Of a stretch of 64,000 nt of DNA, positions 30,003 through 42,400 are shown one piece after another. The stretch is from Azolla caroliniana (Eukaryota; Polypodiophyta), in contig JBHGNT010000012.1 in the NCBI GenBank assembly GCA_043228905.1, positions 13,268,001-13,332,000 of the forward strand, written 5' to 3'. The notes under the pieces are model-generated. The model saw nothing but the letters and a program-made list of their open reading frames with translations. It did no database searches and was not told where the DNA came from. Positions within the stretch are counted from its first letter, which is position 1, and every line of letters starts with the position of its first letter. The translations under genes and the position numbers were made by a program.

Positions 30003-31865
30003 GACCCCGGGGCAATGGGTACGAATTCTTGATCGTCATTTTATTCAAGCGTCGGTAATTAATACACATACGCCATGTGCCCTCTTTCTTTTTAACCAAG
30101 AGAACTGGTGCACCCCATGGAGATTTACTATAACGTATATAACCCATTCGTAAATAGTCCTTGAGTTGCTTAGATACCTCATCTTTTTCGGATCGACTTA
30201 AGCGATACGGAGGTATACTTATTGGTGCAACACCAGGTACAATATCTATACGATGGTCTATATTACGTTTAGGAGGTAACCCATCAGGTAGTTCACTTGG
30301 AAAAACATCATGAAAATCATTTAAGATTTCATCAAGTTGTTGTTGTTCAAAATATGTTAATTGAACCAGGACATTATCGATATTGTAAACGTGAATGTCC
30401 GGATCAAGTACACAATAAAATAACGTAGAACAAGACAACTCGGATATTGATGGACACGAGGAAACAATCGAGAGGGATTGTTTTTTTACACATTGAATAA
30501 ATTGCGTACAATCGTTCAGTACAAAAGAAATGGAATGGCGAACCCAATCAATAAATAAAGAAGATTTTTTATTATGAAACCAGGGATAACCCAGTATTAC
30601 ATCAGTAGTACAAAGATTCATTACATGGAAGTCTACTTCCTCTATATAAGTATCAATAGAAATTCCTAATGAATGAATCGCCCCGTTGATGTATTGTACT
30701 CTTCCATCAGCCAAGTGCACCGTGTAGGTGTGATCACTTACAGTGGGTTGGATTCCCCATATCTGAACCAAACGATCATTCACAAAATTGTGTGAGCTTC
30801 CCGAATCAAATAAAAATTGTACGGGAAATCCATTGATATACCCGTTTGCACGTAGTAAGTCATTGGGACCCAATACATAGTGAGGGAAAGAACATTGAAA
30901 ATTACTTAAATGATGTGTATAGACCTGAAGGACATTAGGAATCTGACCTTTATGGTCTGCAGCTTTAGCTTTGTTGTCGTGCTCTTTCCATTGGAGCTTT
31001 CGACATTGATCTTTTGTATGACCCTTCTTTTTGCAGAATACACAAAAAGGATGTTGTCGCTTACAATCGCGATCCAGGAATTCGTTGGGTGTCTTGCGTT
31101 TCCCAACAAATTGCGACTGGTTAGTCCCAGGCGCTTCGGTGGGTTTGTTATGGTCCTTCTTCGAAGTGCATTGATAGCGAAGAACTATTTCAACGGCCTC
31201 TTCGAAGGATTTTGGATCCTTATCATGCACTATCCAGTGATAGTCCGAATTGGGGATGCCATTGACAAAACAAGCTATCAACCAATTGTCCCCTTCTAGA
31301 CCCGATTTTTGGATTTGGGTTCTAGCATGGTGAACATAGTCTTCTAGAGAGAGAGGTTCATTAAAGCTTGTGCTGCCTCTATTCGAGAGGGAGGTTGTAG
31401 AAATTGGCCCTTAAAAACCGTGACAAAATCTGTCCAGGTATCGGGCAATTTCCCCATAGTACGGAGCCCGCGCCACCAGGCGGCGGCCTTACCCCCGAGT
31501 TCTCGGCCGACATATGCAATCTTCGTACTATCTGGCGTGGGATAGAACTCAAAATGAGACTCCCATCGTCCCAGCCATGTGCAGATTGCTTCTTCGGTTC
31601 TTTCCTTTTTGTCTCCCGTAAATGGCTTAACGACAAATGATGGTTCACCTTGTCGCTCATCAGGTCTATTAGTCTCATGCTGTAGACTAATGACACGTGC
31701 CTCAAGAGCACTCTGAGATTGCCGAAGTTCGGTCATCTGTTGAGCGGTGAAACTAAGGTATTGGGTTATTTGTGCCAAATACATCTCAGTGGACATTTGT
31801 CCAGGAGGATTCCCTTGAGTTCCTTCCGCTTGAGCGGATGACATCGGGTCGTTAATTTGAGCCAT
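30003..31865 (-). pseudogene. G1 copy E gag-protease-RT (partial)
   Basis: Gag starts at MAQINDPMSS (31865). A deletion of about 17 bp near 31345 shifts the frame; it then stays open from 31281 to about 30003 through the zinc knuckle ([14 protein letters not shown]), protease ([25 protein letters not shown]), linker and RT start ([20 protein letters not shown]) before ending at the joint with LTR 6. This is the best preserved protease of the family in the window. Confidence 0.85.
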
Positions 31866-33555
31866 TAAAGATTATTTCTTGAAAAGAAATAGGATAAGGT
31901 CAGAGAGATAGTCATAACATCATGTCGTGATGTAAACATATCATGGGCAAACATTAATCGATATCATGATCTCACGTCAATACCCCTCTAGACGTATGAG
32001 ATGAGGTTCAAGATCAGGTTACTATGGTAACACAAAGGTGTTTTTAAAACCATGGGGGTGACAAATAAATGTCTTTCCCTTATCTCTATATCGATTTTTT
32101 CATGGTGGCTCCCCGAGGCTCAACCATGTATGTTCGCGTCATGAATAGTTTATACACGAAAAAAATGTTAACAATAAACTATGTTTCGGTGCCCACATAT
32201 GTGGTTTCGACTCTTTAAGTCCTATTACGAGGACCCCGAGGTGCACTTAGACCTTAAGTCTAAACATGTGTTATAGTCATATGTATCAAGGATGTTGTAT
32301 GGTCTTGGTCATATTTGAACTCGAGACCTAGAGAACAAATACATTAAACACTTGAGCCAACCAAGTAAGTTGCTCTTCTCGAATGCTTAATGTTTGATGC
32401 GTATAAGAGATATGCGAGGCAATTGATCATATATGTTTTTTTTTAAAAGAACATATATGTCAAGGGTCCTTATTAAGCCCTCATTTACCAAAACTATGTT
32501 GGTACGTTACCTAACCTCAAGTCTCGTAATTACGATGGCATACGCCAAAGTGCAACCTAATGGTGAAGCCAAATGAGCCCTCGTTTCGTAGTAGGCTCAC
32601 GTGGGCCATCACATGGTCACGTCATTACGAATGCCTCTCGTAAGAATGAGCTCATGGTGGCATCGTATCCATGTAACGAGGGAGGGATGTTGGATACGTG
32701 CGTCATTGGAGCGACCTCACTTGAAGTGGGTCAAGCCCTACGTACTCAACATCATTATGGCTATTGGCGTTTCTTTACGTAACGAAATCGAGGTCATCAA
32801 CGGGGTTATCAACAATAAAAAATTGTTGAAAAAGGGATGGTGACAACGCCATTCTCACAAAAATGTGAGGACGGCCACCAACATCCTTTTCCCGACCATG
32901 ACAACTTTCGACATAATCACGTAATAACGAATATACACATATGTTTACTTTTCACATATATACGATCAAATACGTATATATGTGACCACATATGCCTATA
33001 TTAAACATATCTTTATATTAAATAGCCACAAATGATGTGATCGAGATACGTAATCGAGGTATACACCTCTACGCACACGAAACATCCACAAATAAGAGAT
33101 CATCGTAATACGCAATTGAGGTATTGACCTCTTACGCATACGAGACCAACCGCATATCGTTTACAACAAATCAAGGTATTAAACTCATACGCAAACGTAA
33201 CATATGTTCGTGAAAGTAATACGTAATTGAGGTATTAACCTCGTACGCATACGACACTCATCACATATTATTAATATGTCAAACGAGGTATTGACCTCGT
33301 GCACATATGTAAACGTTTTAGATAATCAATTAAAGACCACTACAACATCATTGATTTAATGAAAAAAAATGACATATAAACTAAACACATGATTAGATGG
33401 GAGAAGAGAGAATAGAAAAACATTTCTGGAAAGAGTTACCGAAGTTCTTTGTTGATCGCTGTCTGGATCAAGGCCGACCGCACATCAATCGATCACCATC
33501 AATCAAACGACAAATGAAAAACAAATAAACATTAGTACATAAATCTGATACCAAA
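31866..33555 (-). other. G1 copy E leader with stem-loop array
   Basis: About 1.69 kb, colinear with copies B and D. On the + strand the array units lie at 33284-33299, 33229-33242, 33173-33186, 33118-33131 and 33056-33069; the long hairpin is at 32428-32459. The decayed primer site (TGGTATCAGATT on the minus strand) lies next to the LTR. Confidence 0.75.
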
Positions 33556-34011
33556 TATTAGAGATCTAAGTACTAAAGTAAGCTTAAGATAAGGATAAAG
33601 TAATGATAAATAGAAAGGAGAAAGAGAAAGAAGGGTGTCGATCCACCCGACCACCCCCGAGCGAAGGGATCAAGACGGACTCGAGCCTCGATCGGCGTCC
33701 CATACCACCGTCGTGGCGTCGAGTGGTACCTGGTGCTGGCGCGCTCGCTACAAGAGTTGACCCACCACAAGAGCAGAGTCTCGATGTAGTCAAAAAGATG
33801 ATCCAATGAGGGTAGCTAGGCCTCTTATTTATAGCGATACCCAAGGCCCCCAGGCAAGTTCACACTTGACCTAATGGGTTGTCTCAATCCCGAGGATTAA
33901 AAGTAATCCGCCCCTTCTTTACACTCTCGTTTAACCCTCACACTTATCCACGTGTATAGAATACTACGGTAAATTCTCACCACGGGATATTAAATGGTCA
34001 TGCCCGTAACA
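33556..34011 (-). repeat. G1 LTR 7 (5' LTR of copy E)
   Basis: A full 456-bp LTR; minus strand begins TGTTACGGGCATGACC. It abuts C2 gag at 34012. Confidence 0.92.
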
Positions 34012-34883
34012 CGCATAGTGCGAGCTTTGTCGGTTTTGCTGGATCTGGATTTGTCCGAATCGGTTGCTTCTTCGAGCACTCGCTTTCCCTGTGGCCCTTT
34101 TTGCCACAATACCAACATTCTGTTTCAGCTTTTCCTTGCCGGTTTCTGACGTTGCTTTGGCTCCCCCTGCTTGTGGAGGGTATGGAACTGTTGTGGCACT
34201 ACATCTGTGCCTTCGGTCTTGCTCTTGTAGCCGCCTCCATTGCGTGCCGACCGACCACGTCCATGGGGCCGATCTATCTCCGTGTACAACATCCGGCCAT
34301 CCGATTGAGTGGTCCTCGACCCACTCGCGTGGTTTTCTTCGATCATCAGCATCGATTGCAAGTCGAAGAAAGTCGGTGACTTCTCCCGGGTGCAGATTGC
34401 TATCCGGATTGGCCCGTACCTTTGCGCTAGACCACCGAGGCAGATTTGTACCATCTCATCTTCGTCCACCGTCACGTTGATGGACCCAAGCACGTCACAA
34501 GTCTCCTTTATCTTGGTGGTGTAGTCTGTAACCGACATGTCTCTTTGTCGGATGTTGTTCAGCTCTTGCCGAAGTTGCAACTTATGGGCTGTGGTACTCG
34601 CGGTGAAAATCTTCCTCAGATTTCCCCAGGCCTCCTTCGGCCTTTTTGCATCCTTTATGTAGCCGAGCATCTGGTCGTGCACACAAGACGCGAGGCAGTA
34701 CAATACTCGGCTCGCTCTTTGTTCCCATACCGAGAAGTCCTCGTGTGCCGGCTCCGGCGCTACCTCGTTCGTTCCTTCCACGAAGCTCCAATATCCATGC
34801 CCCAGCAGATACTGGTGCATCTTATATGACCAGGACGCGTAGTTGCTCCAATCGAGCTACTCTGTTGGAAGTGAACTCGCCAT
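34012..34883 (-). pseudogene. C2 gag
   Basis: The frame starts at about 34883 (MASSLPTE), with a TAG nine codons in, then LDWSNYASWSYKMHQYLLG typical of copia gag. A long open stretch (34820-34125) follows with QLRQELNNIRQRDMSVTDYT. The zinc knuckle CWYCGKKGHRESEC lies further on but in a different frame, so there is at least one frameshift near 34125. It is cut by G1 LTR 7. Confidence 0.78.
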
Positions 34884-34978
34884 TCCTCTGTCCATATCCT
34901 CTCTCTGTCTGTTGTTACCAAGTTCTAGGGTTCGTCTACGAAAGCAAGTGTCGGCTGCAAAGGTTCTCAACCCTCTCA

Positions 34979-34989
34979 CTCTGATACCA
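34979..34989 (-). other. C2 primer binding site (tRNA-iMet)
   Basis: The minus strand reads TGGTATCAGAG directly after the LTR end CATTCACA. Confidence 0.88.
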
Positions 34990-35459
34990 TGTGAATGTTA
35001 ACGTGCGGAAGCTTTAGACAAAACCGGCTCAGCCAGATAACAACAGTGAATAACATGAAGGTTTAATGGAGAAGCTTAATACACAGAGAGTATACGCGGG
35101 AGAGACGGAGAGAGCAGAACGTAAATGTAGATTCAAAATAATAAAAACACTCAGTACATACAATGTGCTATAACAACACTATTTATACAAGTCCATAAAA
35201 AAGGAATGACAAAAGTACTGGGTACTTCGATATTCCTACGTGTGACTTACACTAACTACGAGACAATACTTACCTAGTAGTCTAGGCTACTACTAGGCTT
35301 CCAGTTCCCGCTCAAATTCGGCTCTCTGATCCGTCTCCCCGATCCGGCCGGTTGTTTCTGGATACCATTTGGATACCGATCCAGCTCATCCTTCCGGATG
35401 TCGATCCGGCTCAGGCTTATTCAGCCAATCCGGATCCGGTTGAGCTTGCTCGCTCAACA
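34990..35459 (-). repeat. C2 5' LTR
   Basis: A 470-bp LTR, minus strand TGTTGAGCGAGC...CATTCACA, with TATAAATAG near 35190. It abuts G1 integrase sequence at 35460, at SLPRTQKG. Confidence 0.85.
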
Positions 35460-36505
35460 CTTCCTCGCACCCAAAAAGGTCAAGATGCCATATGGGTTGT
35501 GGTTGATAGACTAACTAAAATGGTCAGATTTATTGCTATTAAAACCACGGTAACAGCTCCCAAACTGCCTTACCTATTTGTTGACGAGTTATTTCGTTTT
35601 TATGGGTTACCGATGGATAACGTGAGTGATCGAGATCCAAAGTTTACTAGTGACTTCTGGACACAAGTATTTAAGAAGTTAGAAACTACATTGAGCATGA
35701 GCTCCATGGATCATCCTCGATCCGATGGACAGACAGAACGAGTAAATCAAATTATTGAGGACATGCTTCGAGCATACATTGGTGCAAAACCAACAAAATG
35801 GGAACGTTATCTCCCAAATTTGGAGTTTGCTTATAACATCTTCAAGCATACGTCGATAGGATATAGTCCTTTTATGTTGATGTATGGTTTTCAGCTACGA
35901 GCTCTGATTGATGTTAATATACATCATGATGAGTTGCGAAGTATGCAAAAAATTCTTCGGGATATATATGTTGCATATTGCACGAGATAATATAAAAACA
36001 ACTCAAGATAGAGCGCGTTTTTACGCCGATCATAATAGGCAACCTCGTGTATTCAACCCTAGACAGAAGGTATTTTTACCTGTACCTCACCATTCTAAGA
36101 CATTATCTACGAGTAAGTGCGCTAAGTTAGCCCCACGGTTTTGTGGACCTTTTCAAGTCCTCAAACGCATTGGTTCATCAACCTATCGTCTCACTCTTTC
36201 CGATGGCATTGAAATTCATCCAGTTTTTCATGTAAGTTGTCTAAAAGAACTTCTAGGTTCTGGCGACAAAACAGTTACAATTGAAACTCTGGTTACTTTT
36301 GAACAATTATCTCCTAAACCACATGTACTAGAAAGAATTCTCGATGTTAAAACAAAAAATCTGCGTACTAAAATAAACTGAGAATTTAAAATAAAATGGA
36401 TGGGTAAATCTATCAAAGATGCCACATGGGAACACGAAAATACTCTTAGAACTAACTTCCCTAACTTTCCATTGCAAGAGTGCAATGTTTTAAAGAGGGG
36501 GAGTA
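35460..36505 (+). pseudogene. G1 copy F integrase and chromodomain-like tail
   Basis: It begins at SLPRTQKGQDAIWVVVDRL, just after the first catalytic Asp. The second Asp (SDRDPKFTSDFW) and the Glu (TERVNQIIEDML) are present. A roughly 9-bp loss with frameshift lies near 35965 (DMQDML becomes DIYVAY) and a stop at about 36379 (LRTKIN-stop), then KIKWMGKSIKDATWE. Followed by the polypurine tract and LTR 8. Confidence 0.85.
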
Positions 36506-36959
36506 TGTTACGGGCATGACCATATAATATCCTGTGGTGAGAATTTACCGTAGTATTCTATACACGTGGATATGTGTGAGGGTTAAATGAGAGTGTAAAG
36601 ACAGGGAGGATTACTTTTAATCCTTAGGATTGAGACAACCCATTAGGTCAAGTGTGAACTTGCTTGGGGGCTTTGGGTCTCGCTATAAATATGAGGCGTA
36701 GGTACCCTCATTTCATCATCTCTTGACTATGTTGAGACTATGTTTCGTGACGGGTCAACTCTTGTAGCGAGCGCGCCAACACCAGGTACAACTCGACGCC
36801 ACGACGGTGGTATGGGACGCCGATTGAGGCTCGAGTCCATCTCGATCCCTTCGCTCGGGGGTGGTCGGGTGGATCGACACCCTTCTTTCTCTCTCTCCTT
36901 TCTTATTTCATATATTTTATATCATTATCATATGCTTACATTAGATGATCACTCTAACA
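36506..36959 (+). repeat. G1 LTR 8 (3' LTR of copy F)
   Basis: A 454-bp LTR, TGTTACGGGC...CTCTAACA. Its intact TAACA end agrees with LTR 2. Confidence 0.92.
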
Positions 36960-36975
36960 CCATTAGAGGTCAACG

Positions 36976-37245
36976 ATTCTAGACTACTAGGTAGTTAATG
37001 TTCTTGTAGTTAGTGTCAGGGGCTCAGTACAAGCATTGAAGTACCTATCAGTACTTCGGTTAGGGACTTGTATAAATAATGTTGTTGAGCACATTGTATA
37101 GTGAGAGAGAGTTTTTAGTGTTTGGGAATATACATGTTTTCTATGTTCAGCTCTAACTCTGTCTCTCCCGTGTAAGGTTTCCATTAAATCTGTGTCTGTA
37201 TTCTTTTGCTATCCGGACGATCCGGTTTTGTCTTAGCTTTCGTAA
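36976..37245 (+). repeat. Diverged C2-type LTR remnant
   Basis: It matches the sense strand of the C2 LTR in order: CTAGACTACTAGGTA, TAGTTAGTGT, GACTTGTATAAATAATGTTG, GTCTCTCCCG, CCGGTTTTGTCTTAGCTTTCG. No coding part is attached. This is the last recognisable mobile-element sequence before the callose synthase gene. Confidence 0.7.
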
Positions 37246-38330
37246 TCATATTCTTTTACATATACATTGTTGAAAAATGAATTGTGTCGTACCTCCCTCC
37301 ATTGAGTCTTCTTTCACCCCAATTAGAATCAAACTCTAGGAACTCTTTGGACTTGGTAGCCATCTGTGCAAGCAAGGCAGAATACCATAATTTATGAACT
37401 CCACCACCAGAATAATCGAAATCCAATGTTTTATCCATCCACATTTTACCCAACCCAACATTTTCCTTTCAATCACAAACATGCATACCAGAAATCATTA
37501 CAAAACATGCAATCAAAAGCAGACAGAACCTAGATGTCAACAATCATCCATTGCATGCATCGACAAGAATGTGGACCCTAATGCCACATTTGATGGTTCA
37601 TTTTACCCAACCCAACATTTTCCTTTCACTCACCAACATGCAAGTTTTTCAAAATAATCCAATGCATGCATGATTCACATGCATCCGCAAAAATCTAAAC
37701 CATAATACGCCATCTATGGTTTATTTTACCCAACCAACATTATACCCACATTTTATCCATCCAACATTTTCCGAACACTCACAAAACACTCACAAAATCA
37801 TTAAAAATGTAGCCATAAAAATGTAGAAAACAATAAAATACATACCATGCAAATGTGTAGTGGCGATGCACTTACACATGTGGGTTGGCAAGTGCAGGCA
37901 ATCAAAGTTCTTCCCTCCTAAAACTCAACTGCAACAGACGCGTCAAGCGATTCAAGAAGTGGGGAAAATGTGTAGATATTAGGGTTTTAGTTGACCACAA
38001 TTTAATTTTAAGTCAGGCTACCACTTTGAGTCAGGCTATTATAGTTAGAGAGTCGGGTGAGTGAGATGAGTCAAGTTAGGCTACTGATTTGAGCTAAGAA
38101 ACTGTTAATTTGAAGGGTTGGGTTACTCGGGCCACCAAGAATAAGATTTTATAATGGCACACTTGTTTTATGGATAAGATTTGACGGTGCAGATAACATG
38201 CACCCTCGGAAGTGCGCCCAGCAATGTACGCAATCGCGATTCCTTCTTCGCTAGGAAGGCCGCTTTGTGAATTGGGTGTGTGCAAATAGACACATCGGTC
38301 ACGAGCCTTGCCTTTGATGACCTTCATTTT
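37246..38330. other. AT-rich region upstream of callose synthase
   Basis: No gene is supported. A degenerate repeat with TTTACCCAACCCAACATTTTCC occurs at about 37445, 37610 and 37728. A 65-codon minus-strand frame (37256-37453; GGGVHKLWYSALLAQMA) looks protein-like but I do not recognise it and it lacks clear splice sites. Distal promoter of the downstream gene, or decayed repeat. Confidence 0.4.
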
Positions 38331-38337
38331 TTAAAAT

Positions 38338-38700
38338 TTGAATGGCATACATATATTATTATATATGTACATACCATACCATACCATACCATATACCATA
38401 CATGATACCAGGCTCTGCTTTTTAAAGAGTAAGCGTACACTTCTCTCAATGTACACACAAAATACAAACACAACTGTGCACTGCACTGCACTGCACTGTA
38501 CTCTCTCTCTCTTTACTCCCACTCACACTGTTATGTATGTTAGTCTCAGTCTTTCTTTCTTCCCAGGGTTTTTTGTTTCGGTTTTGAATTTAATTTCTGC
38601 TTTCTCTTCTCTTTCTCTCTCCGATCTTCATCCTGGAAAAACCTCTGCACCTGTCTGCACTTGTGTTTATACACACACACACACACACACAACAAAGCTT
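38338..38700 (+). promoter_or_regulatory. Probable core promoter and microsatellite-rich 5' leader of callose synthase
   Basis: A TATATATG stretch near 38357 is followed by (CCATA)n (about 38370-38402), (GCACT)n (about 38475-38495), CT repeats (about 38499-38515 and 38600-38620) and (AC)n (about 38672-38691). CT-rich leaders just downstream of the start site are common in plants. The exact start site cannot be read from sequence. Confidence 0.4.
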
Positions 38701-38856
38701 CTTCCCCCACTCCCACATTTATATGTATATGGATGGCTGCGATTTCTGACTTGCATTGCAGAGTTGTGTAGCTCATGAAACTTCTAGTTAGCCATGGTTT
38801 GTCAACAATTCAGCTGAAAGGGATACTCTGCTAACAAATTGTACCGGCATCCAAAG

Positions 38857-39465
38857 GTTAGCATTCTTGTTCATTTTATTTAACCAAATGGAAAGTTGCA
38901 TATAAACTCACTATTGCTACACATTTCTTAAGCGATCAATGTGTGTCTAGTAAGACTATTTATTATGTATAAAAGAAGAAGAAGAAGCGAAATACACTTC
39001 TTTTAGTGTCTCAAAAAAGGGACAAAACTTTGTATGGAACCCAACGACGTTTTTGCAGTTCCTTGCTCGTGATGGTTACAAGAAAGAAGCACATGACTTT
39101 GGTTTCTTCATGTTGTGACTAACAAACACAATAAACACATTTGTCCTTGTCGTATCAGCATTCTAGAATTTCTGTATCCATCTAAACAGATCAATGCTAT
39201 GAAGTTGCGCTTTTCAAAACAAATATGACATGCGCATTCACCGTACACATTGTATCAGTATTCTTAACCTCTTTCTCTGTAGCTGGAAAAATTCATGTTG
39301 TGAACTCTCAATTTATTTAACGAGTAGTATATGTGCATTCATGTTGTAATGGCATTCCTGTGTCTCCAACTACCTGAACATTGTGAAGTTGCAGTTTTAA
39401 AAAAACAAAATCTGTGTATTCATTCATGCTGTGTTAGCATCCTAGAATTTTTCGTGTTCTTGCAG
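38857..39465 (+). other. Predicted leader intron of callose synthase
   Basis: Donor CCAAAG|GTTAGC (GT at 38857) and acceptor TTCTTGCAG (AG at 39464-39465), 24 bp before the start codon. The intron is 609 bp. If used, it removes most upstream ATGs between exon 1 and the start, although the frame at 38533-38778 would stay in exon 1 as an upstream ORF of about 81 codons. Confidence 0.5.
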
Positions 39466-39489
39466 GGTAGGGATAATTAATTCAACAAG

Positions 39490-42400
39490 ATGGATTCTTC
39501 AAGGAACCTCGAAAGTGGTCCATCAAGGCACCTATCTCGAACCTTTACAGTTGGGAACTTCCCGGATTTTATGGATCCTGAGGTTGTTCCATCTTCACTC
39601 GCACAGATTGCGCCCATCCTCCGAGTGGCAAATGAAATTGAAGAAAAAGCTCCTCGGGTGGCATACCTTTGTAAGCTTTTCCCATTCTTTTTTCTTAAAT
39701 ACTGTTGTAACCTCTGTCAAATGATTTTTTCTTTTGCATTCATTTATAAGCTCTACCTAACGTTTTATGATTGCATACCTTTGTAAAGCTTTACCCAATG
39801 TTTATTCGTGTATACCTTTGTAGTTCTACTTGTTGTTTATTCTTATATATTACATTTTGTTTCATCCTGAGTTGTATCACAGGCCGCTTTTATGCATTTG
39901 ATCGGGCGCATAGCGTAGATCCAGCTTCCAATTTTCGTGGAGTGAGGCAGTTTAAAACAGCACTGCTTCACAAACTAGAGAAGGTAAATTATGGGTATTG
40001 TCATCCATCATCTACACGAGGTTTTAATTAACCTGGTTTTAGACATTTTTTGGTAATTTGTTGTTTTCCATCTTACAGGATGATATACCCACCCTAAGAG
40101 AGAGGTCTGCAAAAAGTGATGCTAGAGAGATGCAAAATTATTACCAGGAATTTTATGATAGATACGTGAAATCATTAGAGAATGCTGGTGACAACATGGA
40201 TCGGTAAGCCAAAATGATGATAATGATCATGGAATTTAATCCCGAAAGAACTGATAGAAGGTTTAACAGTGATACAAATTAGATGATTGACTATAACATT
40301 TATTTGTCTTCATTTTGCACTCTTCGCCTTTGCATGCATGTTTTTGTTTGATTTTCCATACTACTTTTTCTTCTTATGTCATTTCATCTTTGATCATTCT
40401 TCTCTTTTTTGGGGATCGTCTTCTTTATTTTCTATGTTCTTGAGGTCAAGCTCTTGATGTGAACTTATGAAGGCATACCCATATATTTCTATATGACACA
40501 AGCCTGTTTATGCACTAGAACTTTATGGTTCAAAGCTATTGGCAGCATGGTAGTTTTGAGTGTGCTGATCAGGATATGTCCCTAAAGGCAGAGCTAGAGA
40601 ACTATGTTCGTAATTTTTAAGAAGGCTTCAGTTGCTTATCAAAACTACATTGTCCATATCAAGTTTTTTATAATGTTGATACAGGCCACGACTGGCGAAA
40701 GCATACCAGACCGCTGCAGTTCTGTTTGATGTCTTGAAGGCAGTGAATCAGCAAGGTGACAACAATGAGCCAGTGGATCCTGATGTGAGTTTTCAATTGC
40801 CAATTTGTTTTTTTCCATATTATCCTAAACGTTTTTTCTTCCGGGCTGACGTGAAATGATTGCTCAGGTCGAGCATAAAGCAGAACTGGTAAAATCTAGA
40901 AAAGAAATCGTAGGTGCATACAATATATTGCCTCTTGATCCTGAGGCTATAAAACAACCAATAAGGATGCTACCAGAGGTAACCTTTGTAAATATTATGG
41001 ATACATGATATTCCAATTAATTTGGTCATACTTAATTTATCCGGCAATTTGCTAACACTTTAAATAAGTTGAAGTGGACTTTGAGGACACGTGCGACATT
41101 ACATTACACAATTCTTGGTGGGTAACATTGATTTGGACAGAACTGATTCACACCTTTGAAGTTGTATGGACAGAGACATCTATAGGTTCATGTAAAAGAA
41201 GGCATTATTGCCATATGTTTAAAACAAATGTAATTTCTTAAAAGGAAGTTAAGAGCAGTGGTCAACATGGTTATTCTTGTGATTAAACAAAAATAGAGGT
41301 GAATCCATCTTTTGCCTGAGGTGCTTGTCTGCTAACGATATTGGCAAATTGGGATAATTAGCATTGAGTGATTTTTTCCAATCATATATTAGTGGTGTTT
41401 TCATATTCTTGTGATTAAACAAGAATAGAGGTGAATCCATACTTTGCCCCAGGTGCTTGTCTGCTAGCTATATTGGCAAATTGGGATAATTAGCATTTTC
41501 AACTTGCATTTTCTCCAATAATGAAGTATTATGTATCATGTTGGGATGGCCACTACAAAATGTAGCAGGTCAATGCATATGGTTCTCTTGGGAGTAACTT
41601 GATTTCTAAGCACATGTATTTGCCTTCCTGACATCTGTCTCATATTTGAAGGAAAACACCTCTTCAGTCCCACTCATCCAGAAAATTGTGAACCTGACTC
41701 CCATATGTAACATTGTATTCTTGGAAATTTCCACCTACATACTCACTCTGTTACCTCATCCAATAACTTACCTCACTCTATTGCCTGATCGATGATGTTG
41801 TATTGATCTTTATTTCTACATATTGTATATAACTTTGAACTTACTAGCATATTTTTGAGGTGTTTTTGAACTGACCTCACTCTATTGCCTGATCGATGGT
41901 TAACCCTTTCAAGTATCTTGAGGTTGACCCCATTTCTGTAGTCGTTGATTAACTTGTAGCATGATTAGTGATGGAGCTAAAGAAAATCATTGTTGTTAAT
42001 GCCAGTCTTGAGTACCTCTTCTTCGTGAGCTACCAAATCCATTAGTTACTGGTCTCTAATCAGAATAATGCCTCGGTAACTTTGGGCTGCTCTCATCTCC
42101 ATCCGATTATATCATAGGGTGCAGCTTCCTTGCTCCTTATCATGTGGGCAATTATTATGACTAAAGGTGAAATCTTGACTTCACAAACTTGGTTTTTGCA
42201 TTCTCACACACAAATTGTGTGTGAAAATAGCGTATTACGCTGGAAGATTGCATATCCATCATTGTATTTGCAAGGCTATGATAAAAGATATTTATGAAAT
42301 AGTCTACACTGCATCTTAAGTGATTAACGATATTTACAATATCACTGAAATGGCTATTTTGGATTTTGATCGTGAAACCATTAACATTACTTTGAAGGAA

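Larger units (their letters stand above)
29799..34011 (-). mobile_element. G1 chromovirus copy E, internally deleted
   Basis: A minus-strand copy inserted in C2. From the right: full 5' LTR (33556-34011), primer site remnant, leader (31866-33555), gag, protease and the first third of RT. RT then joins directly at 30002/30003 to a partial LTR (29799-30002). Most of RT, RNase H and integrase, and both ends of the 3' LTR, are gone. Confidence 0.88.
29305..35459 (-). mobile_element. C2 Ty1/copia element, split by G1 copy E
   Basis: A minus-strand copia element: 5' LTR (34990-35459), primer site (34979-34989), gag (34883 to 34012), then a protease segment on the far side of the inserted G1 copy E (29798-29305). 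Integrase, RT and RNase H are absent here. Its 3' polypurine tract and an LTR fragment may be those at 23699-23805, separated by G2. Confidence 0.75.
35460..36959 (+). mobile_element. G1 chromovirus copy F: integrase end plus 3' LTR
   Basis: A + strand fragment starting inside the integrase core and ending with a complete LTR (LTR 8). The 5' part was removed or displaced at the C2 junction. Confidence 0.88.

Noticed and set aside
37256-37453. Minus-strand 65-codon ORF upstream of callose synthase as an exon of another gene
   Set aside because: It looks protein-like but I found no acceptor, no neighbouring exon and no family I recognise; left as unassigned.
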